From contig CM055095.1 in NCBI GenBank assembly GCA_029204225.1, positions 63,458,523 through 63,522,522 on the forward strand: a stretch of 64,000 bases of DNA, written 5' to 3'. This stretch comes from Diphasiastrum complanatum. Lineage: Eukaryota > Streptophyta > Lycopodiopsida > Lycopodiales > Lycopodiaceae. A model generated the notes under the pieces. It was not told the origin of the DNA. It did not search any database and saw only the letters and a program-made list of their open reading frames with translations. This document shows positions 24,401 through 35,593 of this stretch, piece after piece. Position 1 is the first letter of the stretch, and the number at the start of each line of letters is the position of its first letter. Position numbers and translations under genes: made by a program.

Positions 24401-27400
24401 ACAATGGTGTTTCTTAGCTCATCCGTTACGTTAATCCACACTGGATGAAGTTCTCCTTACAATTTGTGTTCTCAACAGCTGAAGTGTTTGCCGAAACTGC
24501 ACCTGTGGTTATCTCTGTCTTGGATGGATACAATGTTTGTATCTTCGCCTATGGACAAACTGGGACAGGAAAAACATTTACTATGGAAGGTACTCCATCG
24601 AACCGGGGAGTGAACTATCGCACTCTGCAAGAGCTGTTTAGCATTGTGGATCAGCGAAAAGGACAGGTCAATTATGAGATTTCTGTTAGTGTGCTGGAGG
24701 TTTACAATGAGCAAATTCGAGATCTCCTGAATACTTCGGCACAATCAGGAGCCCCGCTAAAAAAGTGAGATTTTATTTCATGTTATTGTAATATGGACTA
24801 ATTGGTTAAAACATTTCACCAGCTCTTTGAAATAGCTTGTAATGTCGATACATTCTTGTCTCACTTCTTTGTCCTTGAAGTATTGCGTTCAATCAATCAA
24901 AGTTTGTGCCACAATGTAGTCCCAACATCCCTATCCGACGACGCTTCATTTTATGGTACAGGCTGGAAATAAAACAGGTAGCAGAAGGTGGTCTCCATGT
25001 CCCAGGACTTGTTGAAGCAGAAGTTCATAACATAAATCAAGTTTGGGACGTACTGCAATCTGGAAGTAGCTCAAGGGCTATTGGATCGACAAACGCAAAT
25101 GAGCATAGCAGCCGCTCTCATTGGTTTGCTCCTCATCCTTTGCTCAGTAGTGCAAATATTTCGCAGAGTTGCTAGAATTCCTAACAATCTGTCCTAGCTA
25201 GCTAGCACATGACTTAAATGAAGCTTCTAATAGTCCTTAAATTATCATACTTGGAGTGTTGAATCCCTTTAGTTAATGATTTATTGATCTGGCGATATGC
25301 AGCATGCTTTGTGTCAAGGTAAAAGGTGAAAATATCATGACTGGAGAGTGCACTCGCAGCAAGCTTTGGCTGGTTGATCTTGCAGGAAGTGAGAGAGTTG
25401 CGAAGAGTGATGTTCATGGAGAGCGCCTTAAGGAAGCACAAAATATTAACAAATCCCTTGCAGCTCTTGGTGATGTGATACATGCACTCACCACCAAAAG
25501 CAGTCACATTCCATACAGGTCATTGCTTTTAGTAGTGTATCAGAAAACTGCAACTAATGAGAGTTTACTTGATGCAATGTCTAACAGTCATTTTATTACT
25601 GGCCAGGCACTGAGGGGACATAAAGTATTGTCGATTCTCTAAGTTTTCGTTTTATTCCTTTTGTATTACTGTTTGATATGGATTCTTTATCTTTTTCGTT
25701 GCAAGTTCAACAAGTTTTTCTGAGGGTTACATAATAACAATGCTTACCTCTCAAGTTAAATTTGTGTCGGATACATTCTAATCTGACAAATAGCTATCAG
25801 CTACAAGAACTGGAATTAACAAAAACTAAACATCCTGAAATTTTGTTGTTTTTCCTCGTATTTCAGGTTCCAACTTCTCTCTTTGCTTGTGTACCACTAG
25901 AAAACGTTTTGGACAATTTGAACCGTCTTTTGATTAATCTATTGCATTACTAGTCCGATATACAACCATCGATATTCAGCAAGCAAGATATCAATGTTAC
26001 TTCAAATTTTCTTTTCTTCTACTTCTGTTTTCTCTAATACCTCCAATTAGCCTAGCCCATTATGGTGTCTACAACTTGAAAGTCAAAGAGACTCTGAAGC
26101 TGTATGAGTAAGCATTTGTGGTTCTGTATGTAGCTTTTACTGACTAATGCTTGTACCTGCTGCTGTCTTGTTCTTCACCCGCAGGAACTCCAAGCTCACG
26201 CATTTGCTGCAAGATTCACTAGGTCTTTTTCTCTTTCATCTGCATATATTAGTGCACCAGAATGTTTGCATATTATATGGACATGTCATAACAGGCCAGA
26301 GTCCTTTATCTTAGAGTGTTTGGCCGGTAGCATTAACGAAATATTCATCTGCATTGTGCAGGCGGAGAATCCAAAACTTTGATGTTTTTGCAGATTAGTC
26401 CAAATGAGACAGACATGGGGGAAACTCTTTGCTCCCTAAACTTTGCTAGCAGAGTGCGTGGAGTTGAGCTTGGTCCAGCACGTAAACAGCTTGATCCCAG
26501 TGAATTAATCAAGTTTAAACAGCTGGTTTGTGGATTTAGTCCCTTTTTCCTTTGTTTCAGGCTTATTAACTTTTCCTTGCTGGGTTTTGAGTTTCCAGAC
26601 CTATGTATTGCTTCTATGCGATATTTTAGGAGTTCAGTGCTTAGGTCAGGTGCTACATGTGTTTCCCGTTTGCGCTTTATTGGCAGCACTGTTACTTGAT
26701 GGAACTAGTGTTGTACATGCAGGCCGAGAAGGCAAGCAAAGATGGAAAATCTAAGGATGACATTATTAAGAAACTTGAAGAGAATCTCCGCGGATGTGAA
26801 AGCAAGCTGAAAATGAAAGAGCAGCTCTGTCAAACGCTGGTGGATAAGGTTTGTGGTGCGGTGTGCAATTTCTAGTTGTGTCTAGTTGCCAGGGAAGAAA
26901 TGGTGTTAAAGAGTTTGAACCCTTAACTTAAATATGTTCCAACTTTCTCAATCTACCTTTTGCAACATTCATGAAGATAATTGTAGTTTCATAAGGATAT
27001 GGATGTCTTGCGACTTGCAGGTTAGAGATAGAGACAAAATGACTGCTGACCTTGAGGTGCAGCTTGAATCACAGAAAAATGCTCGCACTGCAGCAGAGGC
27101 TGCATTGAAGCAGATGAAATCTTATTCGGACATCAAAGTTTCCTCAAAAGAAATGTCTGATATCAGAGCAGATGCTGAAGAAGCGTTAGAAAAAGCTTTG
27201 AGGACAGCTGCTTCTGTTCACGCAAAAGATAAAGATGCTTCTCAAAAGCCACCTTTGCAGGAAAAATTGTTAGATCATAACAATGCTAGACTACTTGTAA
27301 AACATGAAAGCAGGACACCTTTTATTGAAAGTAAGGGCCATAACGAGAACGCAGATCCTCAGCAAGGTGGTCTAATAGGCGCACCTTTCTCGAAGAAAGC

Positions 27401-28058
27401 GTCTTCAGGGAAGGCCAAATCTGGACAAGTAAGGTATAACTCCCCTCCATTACTAAAGAACATTCCTAGAAGAACTGGTCGAGCTTCCACTTGTGGAGTG
27501 ATCCGTAGGACGTCGCTTGTTCCTCCCAGTTCACTTGCTTTCAAGCCATATTCAGTTGAAGGGGCTCCAGATACGGTGCTGCAAAATGGTATTGGCTTTT
27601 ACAAGGACCACTCAATTCAAGCAAAAAAACATCAGAAAACAGATTGTGTTCAAAAAGCTGACCATCCAGTGCAAGACATACCACCTGTACAATCTGTAGT
27701 GTTTAGTGCAACACCAGTCACTTGGAAGGGTTCTCATCTTCCTGGAGGCTTGAGCAGAGTGCGTCCGCGGAGGAGAGTACAATTTCGTTCTCCATTGCTA
27801 AGGTCAAGAGAATCGACAAAGGACTTAAAGTTAAAGAAAGAACTTAGTCCTCCATTGGTGGATACTGGCAGTAAACTCTCAGGACTGGAAACTGTAACTA
27901 GCATAATGAGGCGAGTCAGCATTAGTACTTCAAAACCTTGGAGCCGCAGGCATAGCAGTGTTATTGGTGTTGGTGGCGCGCAGCGAGTTCTTAGTGGAAA
28001 CCGGCAAGCGTCTAAAGGTTTTCTGCATCAGAAGGAGAGGGGGTGGAACAAATGTTAA
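18418..28058 (+). CDS. KIN14: kinesin-14 with malectin-like domain (KIN-14Q/R type)
   Basis: Spliced gene of about 18 exons coding for about 1,580 residues. Proposed exons: 18418-18478, 18618-~18752 (end uncertain), ~18856-20118, 20240-20568, 20720-20885, 20974-21110, 21260-21422, 21815-21924, 22080-22179, 22271-22357, 22902-23078, 24479-24764, 24962-25123, 25303-25518, 26185-26222, 26362-26525, 26723-26848, 27021-28058. From 18856 on all introns are GT-AG and the phases join into one open frame. Order: Ser/Thr/Glu-rich disordered N-terminus (~430 aa), malectin-like domain, ~200-aa coiled coil, complete motor (P-loop GQTGTGKT, switch I NEHSSRSH, switch II DLAGSE), a second coil and a basic Ser-rich tail. 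The coil-then-motor order and neck [12 protein letters not shown] mark kinesin-14, a family of usually minus-end-directed microtubule motors; the malectin fusion is the plant di-glucose-binding kinesin type. The ATG context (GCAGCAATGG) is good. The cargo or sugar ligand is unknown. Confidence 0.93.
20240..20885 (+). other. malectin-like domain exons of the kinesin
   Basis: Two exons (20240-20568, 20720-20885) encode the carbohydrate-binding-like module: [52 protein letters not shown] and a closing ING-ICV strand. These match the conserved order of malectin-type folds in plant kinesins and receptor kinases. Binding of a sugar is known for animal malectin and inferred here only by homology. 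Confidence 0.88.
23748..23882 (+). repeat. tandem duplication in kinesin intron
   Basis: A unit of about 65-70 bp starting TGCTTGGGCAATG and ending AAGAATCTTTGAATAT-AATTCTTT occurs twice in tandem (23748-23812, 23813-23882) in the 1.4-kb intron after the first motor exon. Confidence 0.85.
23878..24060 (+). repeat. intronic repeat shared with a later intron
   Basis: A diverged copy lies at 25684-25865 in the intron after HIPYR. Both hold ATTCTTT..TTTTC.CGTTGCA, TTTTTCT, CTGACAAA/TTGACAAA and a TTTTTCCT.GTA.TTCAG end, in the same order. It is probably an old duplication or transposon relic within the gene. Confidence 0.55.
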
Positions 28059-28470
28059 AGCCAAGACAATGAAATGAAACCTCCCTCATTCATTATATTG
28101 CTTGACTTTCGATTCCTGCAGCCAGCGTCCGAGAAATTACGAACTCAGAATCATTTATCGATGATTTTTATTACATATAGATCTTAAGCCCCCTCATCCA
28201 CCAATGATTTTTATTACATATAGATCTTAAGTCCCACTGCATTGAAGTGTGCATCATCAATTTCATTCACAGAAAACAGTGGTAGATATATACTACAGAC
28301 TGAAGTTTTCTATCAGTCCAGACGGACCTTTTTAAAAATATCTTTCACGTGATGGTCCTTGTTTTGGCGTGTTCATTCATCTGATATGACGAATTGTTTG
28401 TGTGAAGGTTGGGGATTCAAATAATTTGATTACTTCCAGGTAAATCCTAAACAGTATGTATGTAACATAT
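28059..28470. other. kinesin 3' region with a 43-bp tandem duplication
   Basis: A unit containing GATTTTTATTACATATAG appears at 28163 and 28206 in direct repeat. The nearest AATAAA I see is at 28817-28822, far from the stop codon, so the real poly(A) site is not resolved. Confidence 0.6.
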
Positions 28471-28775
28471 AGCACAAGCATTGATATTCTTTTCATTACC
28501 ACGAACAGCTTATCTTAAACACGATTTAAGCTTATTTATCTGTAGTCCCATATAGTAAATATGTATCATTTAAGAATGACTTGTCAGGTAACGCAAAAGC
28601 ATTGATTCTTTTCGTAACTACGAACAGCTTGTTTTTTAAGACCATATTAGGCTTATATGTAATCCTAAATAGTAAATATGTATCATTTAAGAATGACTTG
28701 AATGTTAAGGCACAAGCATTGATTCTTCTCATAACCAAAAACAGCTTGTTTTACAGACCGCAACAGTAGGCTTAA
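28471..28775 (+). repeat. three tandem copies of a ~119-bp unit
   Basis: GCATTGATTCTT..CATAAC.A..AACAGCTT recurs at about 28477, 28597 and 28716, each followed by a TAAGCTTA/TAGGCTTA block and, in two copies, GTAAATATGTATCATTTAAG. Divergence among copies is about 15-20%. Confidence 0.85.
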
Positions 28776-30227
28776 CTGTAATCTTTATGTATGATTATAA
28801 CGAGCTGAATGTTAGTAATAAATACACAGCTTGGTTAAAAGATCCTATTTGGCTTACCTGCGTGAAAGAATTGTGTGGTATAGAAAATTTGCTGACATAC
28901 TTACGCTCTCTATAAGCTTTAATTTTTCTTTTGTAACGAGCATCAGTTCTTTTCAGAAACAGCAATTACTTTTGTATGGCGCGCCTGCTCCAACCAAATT
29001 GATCACTTTTGCTCCAAATCTGTCGTACAAACAGTTTGATTTCCCCCTTCCATGCCTGCTGAAGGTAACCCATCGGATAAATTTAGTCTTATAATTTCCG
29101 TTAACAGTCCTTGTAAAAAAAAGGTTCTTCAATGAGCATTTCAGCTGGTTACGACTTCCTTCTAACAAGGTTCTTCCGAAAGCAGTGAGTTTGTTATGAC
29201 TTCTAAAAGGTGAAAACAAAAACCAGAGGACATAGCAGAAACCACAGACAGTCACATCTCACATAAAAGCTTTTACTTATGCAAAGAGTCGCTGTTTTAA
29301 GATCCTCATGCCTAATGCAACCCACCCAAAACTTTAACATGTTTCCAAGGTAGATGAAATGACTTTTTGCATTCCAATAATCCCATAATTAAAAAAAGCC
29401 AAGGTCCAATGCCAAATAATACATTCATCACCATCTATCAGTTTATTCTTAACAAGCAAGAAAGAGTCCAAAGTAGAAGAGGTTAAGTGAGTGAATTTCT
29501 AAAGGATGTGGTGCGCTCAAAGATGTGAGCATTGTTTTCAATGTTGCAAGTACAAAAGGGAATATTATTCATTCAACTTCTTGTTTTATATTAATAGTTA
29601 TTTCTCTTAGCTTTTGGGAGGTATTTACCTTTTTTTTTTATTTGGAGCTATAATGATCAAGTTGTGCCCTTTTTAGTGAAACTATTTTAAGTTTAATTAG
29701 GTAAAGTTTTTTTTGTCTATTTTTTTTATGTTTTTGGTTGTACTTTTGGACAAATTTTTGGGCGTGACACTTGACAAAATCACATGGTCTCCATCTTTTA
29801 GGTCAAAAATGGTGAAGCAAGGGAAATGTCAGGTCTTGCTTGTAATTAGCCCATGTGCACAACAATAAGCTTTGTTAAATGTTGCCATGGTGCCAAATTA
29901 GAATAGGATTAGCTCAGCAGGTTAGGTTATGAAGACGCATAAACAGCCATGCTATATTTGTAATTGGCAAGAATTTAGATATTGGTTGGTTGTAAGGCTC
30001 AAATTAAGCCAATCAGGCCCCAAATTCAAATTAGAGTCACAAAGGACAACTATAGATAGAGGAGGTCGTTTTAATGTGGAGGCTATTCTACGTTTGTCAT
30101 TATTTTGTGTGTTTTTGACCTTGCAAAGCAATACTATGTGTTGAGGTTGGTCAATGGAGTTAAAGAAAAAGTCTACGCTAAAGGATAAGAAATTGAGGTG
30201 GTCTCAACTTTTTAGGCTTGGACCTTA
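28776..30227. other. intergenic, no gene recognised
   Basis: AT-rich DNA with no frame I can support and no retroelement hallmark. Confidence 0.45.
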
Positions 30228-30378
30228 GTTAAGGGCCCAACTACTCCACATGTAAGTGATCAGGCATGCATGGAAAATAGCAAACTACAGTTGTTGAATG
30301 GTGGTTAAGGGCCCAACTACCCCACATGTAAGTGATTATGCATGCATGAAAAATAGCAAACTACATCTATCGAATGGA
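30228..30378 (+). repeat. 76-bp tandem duplication
   Basis: GTTAAGGGCCCAACTAC starts both copies (30228 and 30304), and each contains CCACATGTAAGTGAT and AAATAGCAAACTACA. The copies differ at roughly one base in ten. Confidence 0.9.
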
Positions 30379-30502
30379 AAAGTGTTTTGGGAATTGTTTG
30401 CATGAAAAAGATTTCATGACTTGCATGTAGAAAGAGATTTCATGGCTTAAAGTCTGTAAGCTCGTAGCAAAGATGCCTTTAGTAAAATCATTTCGGAAAG
30501 GA

Positions 30503-31819
30503 TTAGCTCCATCGACTCAAATGGTTCTGATGACATGCACAAGCGGTATTGCCATTTTTAGATTCTAGAGGATCTAACGACCGATTTTGAATTCGATATT
30601 GCCTCAAACAACCTTTTAGAGGAGAATTTGTCTCCTTGTAGACCTTGTTCAAATCAATTTGTGTCAGATGGGGAGCGTCTGATCTTCCAAAGAGATGCAA
30701 CTCGATTTCCCTGGGATGAGATTGCTCAACTTCATAATCTAGATGATTTTGTAGAGCGCAGAGCCTCATTTGAAACAAGCGGCACCTCTTCTAAGACTTC
30801 CTCAACAATTACTACATTATAATCTTGAACTAAAACAGCAGCAAACTCCCTTGTGTCACTCACCTTTCCATTGGCAGGAGATTGTGGTTCCTTCGACAAG
30901 GGAATTAATGAGTCTAGCTCATCCGACAAATTTGATATAGAGTTCATTCTCATTTTTACATATTCAGCTAAACTAGAATCTAAATCTATTTTAGTAACAT
31001 GTCGACCTTATTGAACAACACGTGCTAGAAGTGCCACTACCGCTAAATAAGTCTAAAATCCAATCAGTTGGGCAGGGAAAAATTATTGTGGCTTTTGGTA
31101 GGGACAAGCTATAGAACCCGTCATAGGTTTTTTGAGTTTTTTTGTGACTGTTGGATATTGGAACAAGTTTCCAAAACTTGTCATCCCGGTTCATTTTGAG
31201 AAGTGAAATGAAAATAAATATGAATATTACCTCTGAAAGCAAGGGAGAGATGACCATCCACAACTCTTGAAAGAACACTTATTATTAAGTCTATAGAGTT
31301 ACTCGCAAATTTTTCCACTATGATATTCTCATTTCTATAGGGATCTTTAGAGTTTGAGTGGCAGCAACATTTCTCTTTGATTTTGAGGCATCTTGTGCAA
31401 GTTGGCCTTTTATTTGAAAATTTTCTCACTTATGAAATTTTTTATCAACAAGGGCCCAAACCTAAAATAAAAGATAATAATAATGATTAGATAGTTAAAA
31501 TTAGTATTAAAATAAAATGAACTCTATGAGAAGCATATCAATTAATGATTAACATAGCAATCCATGAAGAGCATGAATTTAATGATGAGGACAACAATCC
31601 ATGACAAATATATCAAGAAAATTACCTGGCCACTACAAAAGGTTGAAAAAAGTTGTTGTATTCTGTTAGGCTCTGCGTTGGATTTTTAGCATCAAAGGAC
31701 ATGCCTGTCTCTTGTGCGCATAGTGCTTTGAGCTCCAACTGATTGACATCTCCAGCTTTAGAGACTCTCAAGTGTTCTTTATGCAAAAATCTGATCCTTT
31801 GTATTACAATTTTTTCATC
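30503..31819 (-). pseudogene. relic with methyltransferase-like motif
   Basis: Minus-strand open pieces lie in one order: 31819-31626 (bounded by TTATAG acceptor and AG|GTAATT donor; FLHKEHLRVSKAGDVNQLEL), 31429-31230 (CTRCLKIKEKCCC, then VEKFASNSIDLIIS; donor GAG|GTAATA), 31190-30991 (KATIIFPCPTDWILDLFSGSGTSS) and 31010-30732 (GRHVTKIDLDSSLAEYVKMRM), then 30778-30503. LDLFSGSGT is a typical S-adenosylmethionine-binding motif I of class I methyltransferases. The acidic IDLDSSLAEYVKMRM 30 residues later fits motif II plus helix, and the NSIDLII strand placed N-terminal to motif I recalls beta-class N4/N6 DNA methylases. The expected DPPY/DPPW catalytic motif after IDLIIS is missing, and a frameshift and a stop separate the pieces, so I infer a dead or mis-spliced copy. 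Confidence 0.45.
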
Positions 31820-32046
31820 CTATAATCTTGATCAATATTGTGGTCTCAGGTAAGTAGTTTAGCTTCATCCATGGTTAGCCCCACAAACGCTATGACACTA
31901 ACACTATGGAATGAAGCTACATGAGGATGCTACATGAGGATACTCCTAGGATAATTGTTTTCGGGCTTGTAAACTATATATGCCCCCAAGTACAAAAAAA
32001 TGATAGGAATCTAGATTGGAAAACCAAAATTTGCAACACTGTTGCA

Positions 32047-32471
32047 TTAAGAAGGATCGACTAAAACAACAAAACGGGTTACTGTGGCTTGTACGTGATC
32101 TTTAAATTTTTTAAAATTATGTACATGTGTTTCATTGGGTTCCCTAACTTCCATTGGCCTATCTCTTGTCGTTGGGTCTACACGTGGCCTATCACATTGA
32201 TCAATATCTAAAATCAATGTAGTTTTTCGATATTTTTTTGTTTTTTGTAACTCTTCTCTTATTTTTGCTATCTCTTAAGTATCCTGGAGAGGGCAAATGG
32301 AAGCTCCAGGTAGCACTAAAGAAGGTTCATTTACCACCTTCTTACTTTCTGCAAAAGAGATAGTTTTGTGGCGATGGGTGGCCATGGTTTTTGGTCTGGA
32401 CTTAGGTCTACTGGGGGAGGATTCAGATGGATTGGCAATTCTCTTTTTTTTTTGGATGAGGGGCAAATGTA
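32047..32471 (-). pseudogene. unrecognised frame with one internal stop
   Basis: One minus-strand frame runs from about 32471 to the TAA at 32049, broken only by a TAA at 32277-32275. Before the stop it is basic and Ser/Pro rich (SPSRPKSRPKTMATHRHK). After it comes EIAKIREELQKTKKY, RPRVDPTTRDRPMEVREP and VQATVTRFVVLVDPS. A second segment of 75 codons kept open in the same frame is unlikely by chance. It lies 230 bp upstream of the methyltransferase-like relic on the same strand and may be its 5' part. Confidence 0.4.
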
Positions 32472-32579
32472 GTGCCTTCTACATTTTCAAGAGATGGCTT
32501 GCTAACGGGTACAGTGGCGGAAGCTATCTTGCGAGGTCCCATTGATCATGACTTTGAACTGCGGGATAAGTAGACCAGA

Positions 32580-33952
32580 TACTACCCGCCCCTCAACGAT
32601 TGCATCAAGCACCACATTTAAGCATTGTAAAAACAAAAGAAAATCATTGAATATTTGTTAGGGCACAAAAAATTATATTAGCTATGCAAGCATAGGAACA
32701 TTTCATTTAAAATAGATATTAAATATCAACTAATTGTTTGAAATTTCATATTTAAGAGGAAGACTATGCTAAGCATAGAATACTTCTCAGCAGATGATAT
32801 TAAAAAAATGTTTTAGAATGACATACCAAGGTCAAATTTTTATCATACTCTCGAAGCTTTATGATTAGCACAGTAACCTGATTCTAGATTGATTAGCAAG
32901 ATCTAGAATAGAAGTTATGGCCTAACCACAATCTAGCATGCTAAGCATCAGAGAATGAAAGCAATGAATCATAAATGAGCAAAAGTACAAGATATCAGTG
33001 TATTAGCATTAGTCTCAACACGAGTTAGAGAGAGAAAGATAGAGAGATAACAAGCAAAATTTGTGTGGATCCAAAATGGCAAGAGATAGCTACAAAGCTT
33101 TGGTTCTTCATCAAAAAATATGAGGAGAGCTACACATATTTATGGAGTTTGAGGTAGCTTGAGATAGAACCGCATCCATCCATCATTTAATGACATCTAA
33201 AGTGAAAACTAGAGTCTATGTGACATTTGTCACTTCTCATGCATGAAACTCTACCAACTTTTTCCAAGTGTGCTAGTTCTAACTAGAAATGTACAAATCA
33301 TCATGCATGTGTCCAATACAATTTGTGCATGCCTTGCATTTCACTATGGATCACTTACAATTAATGCATGTGAATTGCCACGAGTTTCTATAAGCATTAT
33401 GAAATTAAAGTTTGTCACAAAACTTACAAAGTTATTCTTGCAATTGAAAATTCATGGCTTTAAAAAATGCAAGTGCGACTTCAGAAAGATCCAATGTTAC
33501 AAGGACCTCAACAAAGTCAAATTGTTTTTCCAAATGCTTTAAATGCAACTACTTGGCTAAAACATTTTTTAGACGTTCATGGAAAAAAATTGTCTAAATT
33601 TTTATAATTTCACTTGCCAGATAATTTCTCAAAATTAGAGACATTTTTTATGTACAAAGAGACTCAATTCTCCAAAGCAAAAAAATGTTGCCTATTTGAA
33701 TTATTCATATATTTTTAGAATTTGAAAAAAAGATTTTGGTTTGGTAAAGATTCCCTAGAAATCATGAATGATAGTATGTTCTATTTGTGAGTTTTTAAAA
33801 TCTACCAAATAGGTTGCAAAGACCAATGATGAGAAAGGTCAAAATTAATCAACGTTGAAAATATCTTTTGTGTTGAAATGAATATGTTATAAAAAAAATA
33901 TTGAACATATTGTTATCTTTTTTTTTTGATAATTATTTTAATTGTGTTTTAG
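32580..33952. other. AT-rich, no gene recognised
   Basis: No supportable coding region. A pyrimidine tract ending TTGTGTTTTAG at 33952 serves as splice acceptor for the exon that follows. Confidence 0.4.
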
Positions 33953-34106
33953 TGGATGCTGCAAAAGCCCTTCAAGTGCACAGAGACCAACAAACAACTG
34001 AAAGACAAAAGCTAGACAAGCATCGAAAAAAATGTCCTCAAAAATATCTCGGTCTTGTTATTGATGGCATGGATCAGAAGAAAATGATGTTGTCTGATTT
34101 TGTTAA
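33953..34106 (+). pseudogene. exon of a transposon-like gene, cut by an LTR
   Basis: After a clear acceptor (TTTAATTGTGTTTTAG) about 50 codons run open: DAAKALQVHRDQQTTERQKL, then KYLGLVIDGMDQKKMM and LSDFVN. The block IIDGMDQ followed by a few residues and a short F-terminated stretch is familiar from uncharacterised transposon proteins of plants and invertebrates. The exon is interrupted at 34107, where the C-family LTR begins; the remainder is not in the window. No function can be stated beyond likely transposon origin. Confidence 0.45.
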
Positions 34107-34836
34107 TGTGAAGAATTGAAAAAGATTATCTATGTTAGATATAGGGGTCTTATGTTTTTTACATCAAGCATCTAGGTGTAGGATGTTGATAGGAATAAAT
34201 TTGGCATAGATGGCAAATTATGCATTTCCACTTGTTATGCCACTATTGAGCCAAAATAGAGTAAGAGGCTAAACACGTGCCAATTAGAGTGTAGACAAGT
34301 GTAAAGCTTTTGTTTGATGAATTCCAAGAGGTCCAATAGGATTTAGAGGTGGAACCTTGTGAGGTCCAATAGGAAATTGAGGTGTGCTTGAATATAGTCC
34401 AATAGAATTAAGAGGTGCATGGATCAATGGTCCAATAGGATCAAGAGGTGACAAAGTATGGTCCAATCATAGTTAAGCATAGTGGTAGATCGTGGATATA
34501 CTAGTATCATTGTACTCCTCATTTTGGATCTAATCGATTTGGTGATTTCATGGACTTTGTGAGTTATTGGATTTCTAGCTTTCTCTCTCTACCCAAGAGC
34601 TCATGATGCTTTTTCTCTCTCTACCCGAGGAGAGCAGCTTGTTTTTACTTAGATTATTTTTTGAATATTTCCCACACGTGTGAGTTAGAGTTGGAAGTGA
34701 TTGAATGCATGTAGTAGTGTGTTTTTGCCATAGGATCCAAGATTGATCTTGAATCTCAATCTAGTCTTGATCTTGGTGCATCTACACACCTTAGGAGATC
34801 ACAAGTACATGTAGTGGACAATCTACACATGTGACA
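34107..34836 (+). repeat. 5' LTR of copia C (730 bp)
   Basis: It begins TGTGAAGAATTG, matching the inverted fragment that ends at 11350, and ends CATGTGACA directly before the primer site. It contains several TCCAATAGGA repeats (34330-34470), a CACACGTGTG palindrome at 34673-34682 and a CTCTCTCTACCC duplication near 34580-34625. Confidence 0.88.
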
Positions 34837-34849
34837 TGGTATCAGAGCC
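34837..34849 (+). other. primer-binding site of copia C
   Basis: TGGTATCAGAGCC is complementary to the 3' end of initiator-Met tRNA and abuts the LTR. Confidence 0.92.
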
Positions 34850-35593
34850 TACCTAAGGTTACCATGCATTTTGATCCATCTAAGTGAAAAAATTTTCATC
34901 AATCTTGAGCTAGAAGTTGTGAAGGCCCATTTTCCTAGCTATCTTGTTCAATCTTGGATCAAAAGAGATCAAAAGGACATTGATTGGGTCTGACCTGATA
35001 CTGTACGGAATCAGGTGCTCAGACACATGTGAGGAACATCCAGTTTCAGTTTGGAAGTTCTCTCTAATGCTTGATTCATTTATCTTGCTTGATAGCTTGT
35101 TCTGAAGCTATTTTTGTCTAGTTTTTGATGTAATCATTTTCATTCCATTTGGTTGAGCCAATCAGAAGTTATAAGCTTTTGAAGAGGGTTAGGTAGGGCA
35201 CCTAGACCTGGGTGGACACATTTGGTTTGGTCAAGAGATTGCTTGGTTGATCCAAAATCACAGTTGTATGCTTGCCAATCTCATCTATATGTGATCTAGG
35301 CACTGTTTTGAGATCTTAGCCATTTTGTTTCATGCAATATCATTGTATTTGAGTCAAATTTGGTTTCTTAGAGTACTTCACACAGGCTAAGAGTGTTTTA
35401 TCCTAACTTTGCCTATACTCCATCATTTGATGTGAAATAGATCTTGTGTTAGAGAGATTTGTGTAGCTTGTAAGAATCAATTCACAAATAGTTGCAAGAT
35501 CTTTCATAGGAGGAGATAGTACTCTATTATTGGATCCTATTGAGAGTGTGTAGCAACATTTATTGTTCATCATTTGAGTTTTCTTCACTTTAA
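34850..35593 (+). other. leader of copia C
   Basis: About 745 bp between the primer site and the gag start codon with no conserved coding sequence, similar in length to the leader of element A (about 790 bp). Confidence 0.6.

Larger units (their letters stand above)
22902..26525 (+). other. kinesin motor-domain exons
   Basis: Six exons carry the motor, from [12 protein letters not shown] (22902) to the end of the catalytic core at [13 protein letters not shown] (about 26475). Nucleotide-binding elements are intact: [33 protein letters not shown] and the microtubule-binding [16 protein letters not shown] plus [19 protein letters not shown], the last split by an intron after HIPYR (25518/26185). 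No stop or frameshift is seen, so ATPase activity is expected. Confidence 0.92.
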
